Of a DNA stretch of 23,625 nucleotides, positions 21,757 to 23,625 are shown in pieces. The notes below the pieces were generated by a model that was given only the letters and a program-made list of their open reading frames with translations, did not search any database and had not been told where the DNA came from. The translations under genes were made by a program, and so were the position numbers. This DNA comes from JAYWIG01 sp043789035 (GTDB lineage: Bacteria > Pseudomonadota > Gammaproteobacteria > Burkholderiales > Burkholderiaceae_E). The stretch lies in NCBI GenBank assembly GCA_043789035.1, contig JAYWIG010000354.1:1-23625 (forward strand). The letters are read 5' to 3'. Each line of letters opens with the position of its first letter. Position 1 is the first letter of the stretch.

Positions 21757-23289
21757 ATGATTACTTCTTTATCGCCAAACTTTGCCTCGATTCGAACGCT
21801 GATTGATGCCCAAGCTGAGCTGCAACCTAACGCTTTGTATGCGGTAGCGGCAGAGCCTAATTCAGCGGCCAGCAACCAGATTAGCTACGCAGATTTAGCC
21901 ATCGCTTGCAATAACATCGAAAGCGTATTGCAGCAAAACGGTTTAGTAGCTGGTGATACGGTTTCGGTCATCATGCCTAATGGCTTAATGACATTGCGCT
22001 TATTGCTTGGCGTCATGTATGCCGGTATGGCAGTTAATCCTGTGAACCTATTATCGCAAGCTGATCAAATGCAATATGTGTTGGAACACAGCGATTGCAA
22101 ATTGATTTTTGCCGATGGCCAATGGGCGCAGCGTTTGCTGCCTATCGTCGCTAAAATGAGTCGCACAGTAAAGGTAGTGATTGTTGAAGCGGACGCAGAT
22201 TCTGTTGTTGGAGCGGCTCCTTCGACTTCGAGCAAACCAGCGAATCCGGTTCCGTCGACTCCAGCCTTACTGATGTACACATCGGGTACAACCGGCCAGC
22301 CAAAAGGCGTTGTATTAACCCACGGTAATCTGTTGGCCAACGCGAAAGCGATCTCGAGTGAGCACGAGCTAACGGCTAAAGATAGAGTGCACGGCGTACT
22401 GCCTTTTTATCATATCAATGCCTTCACGGTAGTGATGTTGGCACCATTGTTTCATGGCGGCAGCATTGCGGTTGCGCCGAAGTTTTCTTCGGCGCGATAC
22501 TGGAACCAGGTGCTCGAAACCCAATGCACTTGGATTAACGTCGTACCGACCATCATTTCCTATCTACTCGAAGGCGATGCGCCCAAAGCGACTCTGAACG
22601 CAGTTCGCTTCTGTCGCTCTGCATCCGCTGCTTTGCCACCTGAACATTTACTAGCGTTTGAAAAGAAGTTCGGTTTAGGCGTCATCGAAACCATGGGTTT
22701 GACCGAAACCGCCGCACCTTCTTTCTCGAACCCACTCAACCCTGCAGAGCGAAAAGTCGGTGCGGTTGGCAAAGCGTCGGGCTGTGAAGCGGGTGTTGTA
22801 GACGCCCAATTAACACCCGTTGCCGATGGGGTAACCGGTGAAATCGTGATTCGTGGTCAGCATGTCATGCTCGGCTATTACAAAAACGGAGCAGCAACCA
22901 AAGCCACATTTACAGATGACGGGTGGTTACGCACCGGCGATTTAGGTCACCGTGATGAAGATGGCTTTTTCTTTGTTACCGGGCGCATTAAAGAGCTGAT
23001 TATTAAAGGGGGCGAAAATATCGCGCCCCGTGAGATTGACGAAGCACTGCTCAAGCACCCAGCGATATTGGAAGCTGCTGTGGTTGGCATTCCCGATAAG
23101 CACTACGGCCAAGAAATCCTCGCTTGTATTGTGCTTCGAGAAGGCCAGGCGCAAGATGTGGCGGAGTTACGTAAATTTTGCGAAACAAACCTTGGGCGTT
23201 ATAAAACGCCCAAGGAGTTTCGGTTTGTCGAATCCTTACCTAGAGGGCCATCGGGTAAGGTGCAGCGTTTAAAGCTTCTCGAAGGTTAA
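21757..23289 (+). CDS. sauT: AMP-forming acyl-CoA ligase (sulfoacetate-CoA ligase candidate)
   Basis: The 510-residue member of the ANL adenylate-forming superfamily activates a carboxylic acid with ATP to an adenylate and then a CoA ester. Motifs are LLMYTSGTTGQPKGVVLTHG (residues 171-190, P-loop), the acyl-pocket region VLPFYHINAFTVVML, GLTETAAPSFSNP, GDLGHRDEDGFFFVTGR and KELIIKGGENIAPREIDEAL. The C-terminal catalytic lysine is Lys501 in GPSGKVQRL. The overall look is like oxalate-CoA ligase relatives. Following an IclR regulator and an acylating aldehyde dehydrogenase, it fits SauT, which makes sulfoacetyl-CoA. The expected transporter sauU is not downstream: the next gene is a convergent thioredoxin, 24 bp away. 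The substrate needs testing, but the enzyme class is firm. Confidence 0.82.
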   Translation: MITSLSPNFASIRTLIDAQAELQPNALYAVAAEPNSAASNQISYADLAIACNNIESVLQQNGLVAGDTVSVIMPNGLMTLRLLLGVMYAGMAVNPVNLLSQADQMQYVLEHSDCKLIFADGQWAQRLLPIVAKMSRTVKVVIVEADADSVVGAAPSTSSKPANPVPSTPALLMYTSGTTGQPKGVVLTHGNLLANAKAISSEHELTAKDRVHGVLPFYHINAFTVVMLAPLFHGGSIAVAPKFSSARYWNQVLETQCTWINVVPTIISYLLEGDAPKATLNAVRFCRSASAALPPEHLLAFEKKFGLGVIETMGLTETAAPSFSNPLNPAERKVGAVGKASGCEAGVVDAQLTPVADGVTGEIVIRGQHVMLGYYKNGAATKATFTDDGWLRTGDLGHRDEDGFFFVTGRIKELIIKGGENIAPREIDEALLKHPAILEAAVVGIPDKHYGQEILACIVLREGQAQDVAELRKFCETNLGRYKTPKEFRFVESLPRGPSGKVQRLKLLEG

Positions 23290-23313
23290 GCAACCTCTTT
23301 AGACTGTCTTGAC

Positions 23314-23625
23314 TTACTCCTGCGGCTCACTTCTATCAACAGAGCCGCGCTTTACTTCGGCCATATCGAGCGCTCTGACCTGCGAGATCACATCTTGCAA
23401 TGCACCCTTCGGCAAAGCACCCGCTTGCTCGAACACAATAATGTTCTCTCTAAAAATCATCAACGTTGGGATCGAGCGAATTTGAAAATGCCCTGCCAAC
23501 GCTTGCTCTTCATCGGTGTTCACTTTCACAAACTTAATATCCGGGTTTTCTGAGGCAACTTGCTCAAACACTGGCGCAAAGCCTTTGCAAGGGCCGCACC
23601 AAGGTGCCCAGTAATCGATGACAAC
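23314..23625 (-). CDS. Thioredoxin family protein, N-terminus cut by the window edge
   Basis: The frame is open to the window end, giving 103 codons of a thioredoxin-fold oxidoreductase. The redox site WCGPC appears at the start of the visible part (VIDYWAPWCGPCKGFAP), followed by the fold's usual strands: IKFVKVNTDEE, the cis-proline loop IRSIPTLMIF and a closing helix GALQDVISQVRAL. The missing N-terminal part is about 20-30 residues. The tail after the thioredoxin fold (DMAEVKRGSVDRSEPQE) is hydrophilic and slightly longer than in the classic protein. It converges on sauT with 24 bp between stops. A general cytosolic disulfide reductase is the likely role. Confidence 0.9.
   Translation of the reverse strand, partial: VVIDYWAPWCGPCKGFAPVFEQVASENPDIKFVKVNTDEEQALAGHFQIRSIPTLMIFRENIIVFEQAGALPKGALQDVISQVRALDMAEVKRGSVDRSEPQE

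Overview
The window looks like chromosome from a betaproteobacterium, probably Burkholderiales, with moderate GC judged by eye rather than counted. The basis is gene content: a Bug/TctC-type solute-binding protein, a PimC/PimD-like acyl-CoA dehydrogenase pair, a class-2 ArgC and a sulfoacetate-type sauRST cassette. No rRNA, tRNA, CRISPR array, insertion sequence or prophage was recognised. Genes are tightly packed; three convergent pairs overlap at their stop ends.

Layout. 1-983: C-terminal part of a TRAP large permease with a Pro/Glu-rich loop, followed by two perfect hairpins. 984-1302: no confident gene. 1303-3069 (minus): a hypothetical gene, argC, then a lipoprotein gene that reads through only with two frame changes. 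3137-4951 (plus): a LEA14-like protein and a cystathionine beta-lyase (metC). 4948-9587 (minus): a 1072-residue DUF4347/cadherin-like repeat protein overlapping a MATE exporter. 9816-13515 (plus): two acyl-CoA dehydrogenases with a VOC protein and an EamA exporter. 13493-13996 (minus): a small membrane protein. 14034-15155 (plus): a DUF2855 reductase-like protein. 15148-17327 (minus): a Bug binding protein and a Rieske oxygenase sharing an ATGA overlap. 17426-17659 (plus): a shortened DUF1304 gene. 17664-18704 (minus): a PIN toxin and excisionase-type antitoxin pair, with direct repeats inside its promoter. 18705-19525: non-coding and decayed DNA including a Phd-type antitoxin pseudogene. 19526-23289 (plus): sauR-sauS-sauT. 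23314-23625 (minus): a thioredoxin-family gene running off the end.

The clearest functional unit is sauRST: an IclR regulator, a CoA-acylating aldehyde dehydrogenase and an AMP-forming CoA ligase. It would activate an acid, likely sulfoacetate, to its CoA ester and reduce it to the aldehyde. The expected transporter gene does not follow. The acyl-CoA dehydrogenase pair points to dicarboxylic or alicyclic acyl-CoA oxidation, and the Rieske plus Bug pair to uptake and oxidation of an unknown aromatic or related acid. The picture is a metabolically versatile heterotroph. The least ordinary items are the covarying cysteine pairs in the repeat protein and a set of eroding small genes. I saw no clearly new multi-gene system.
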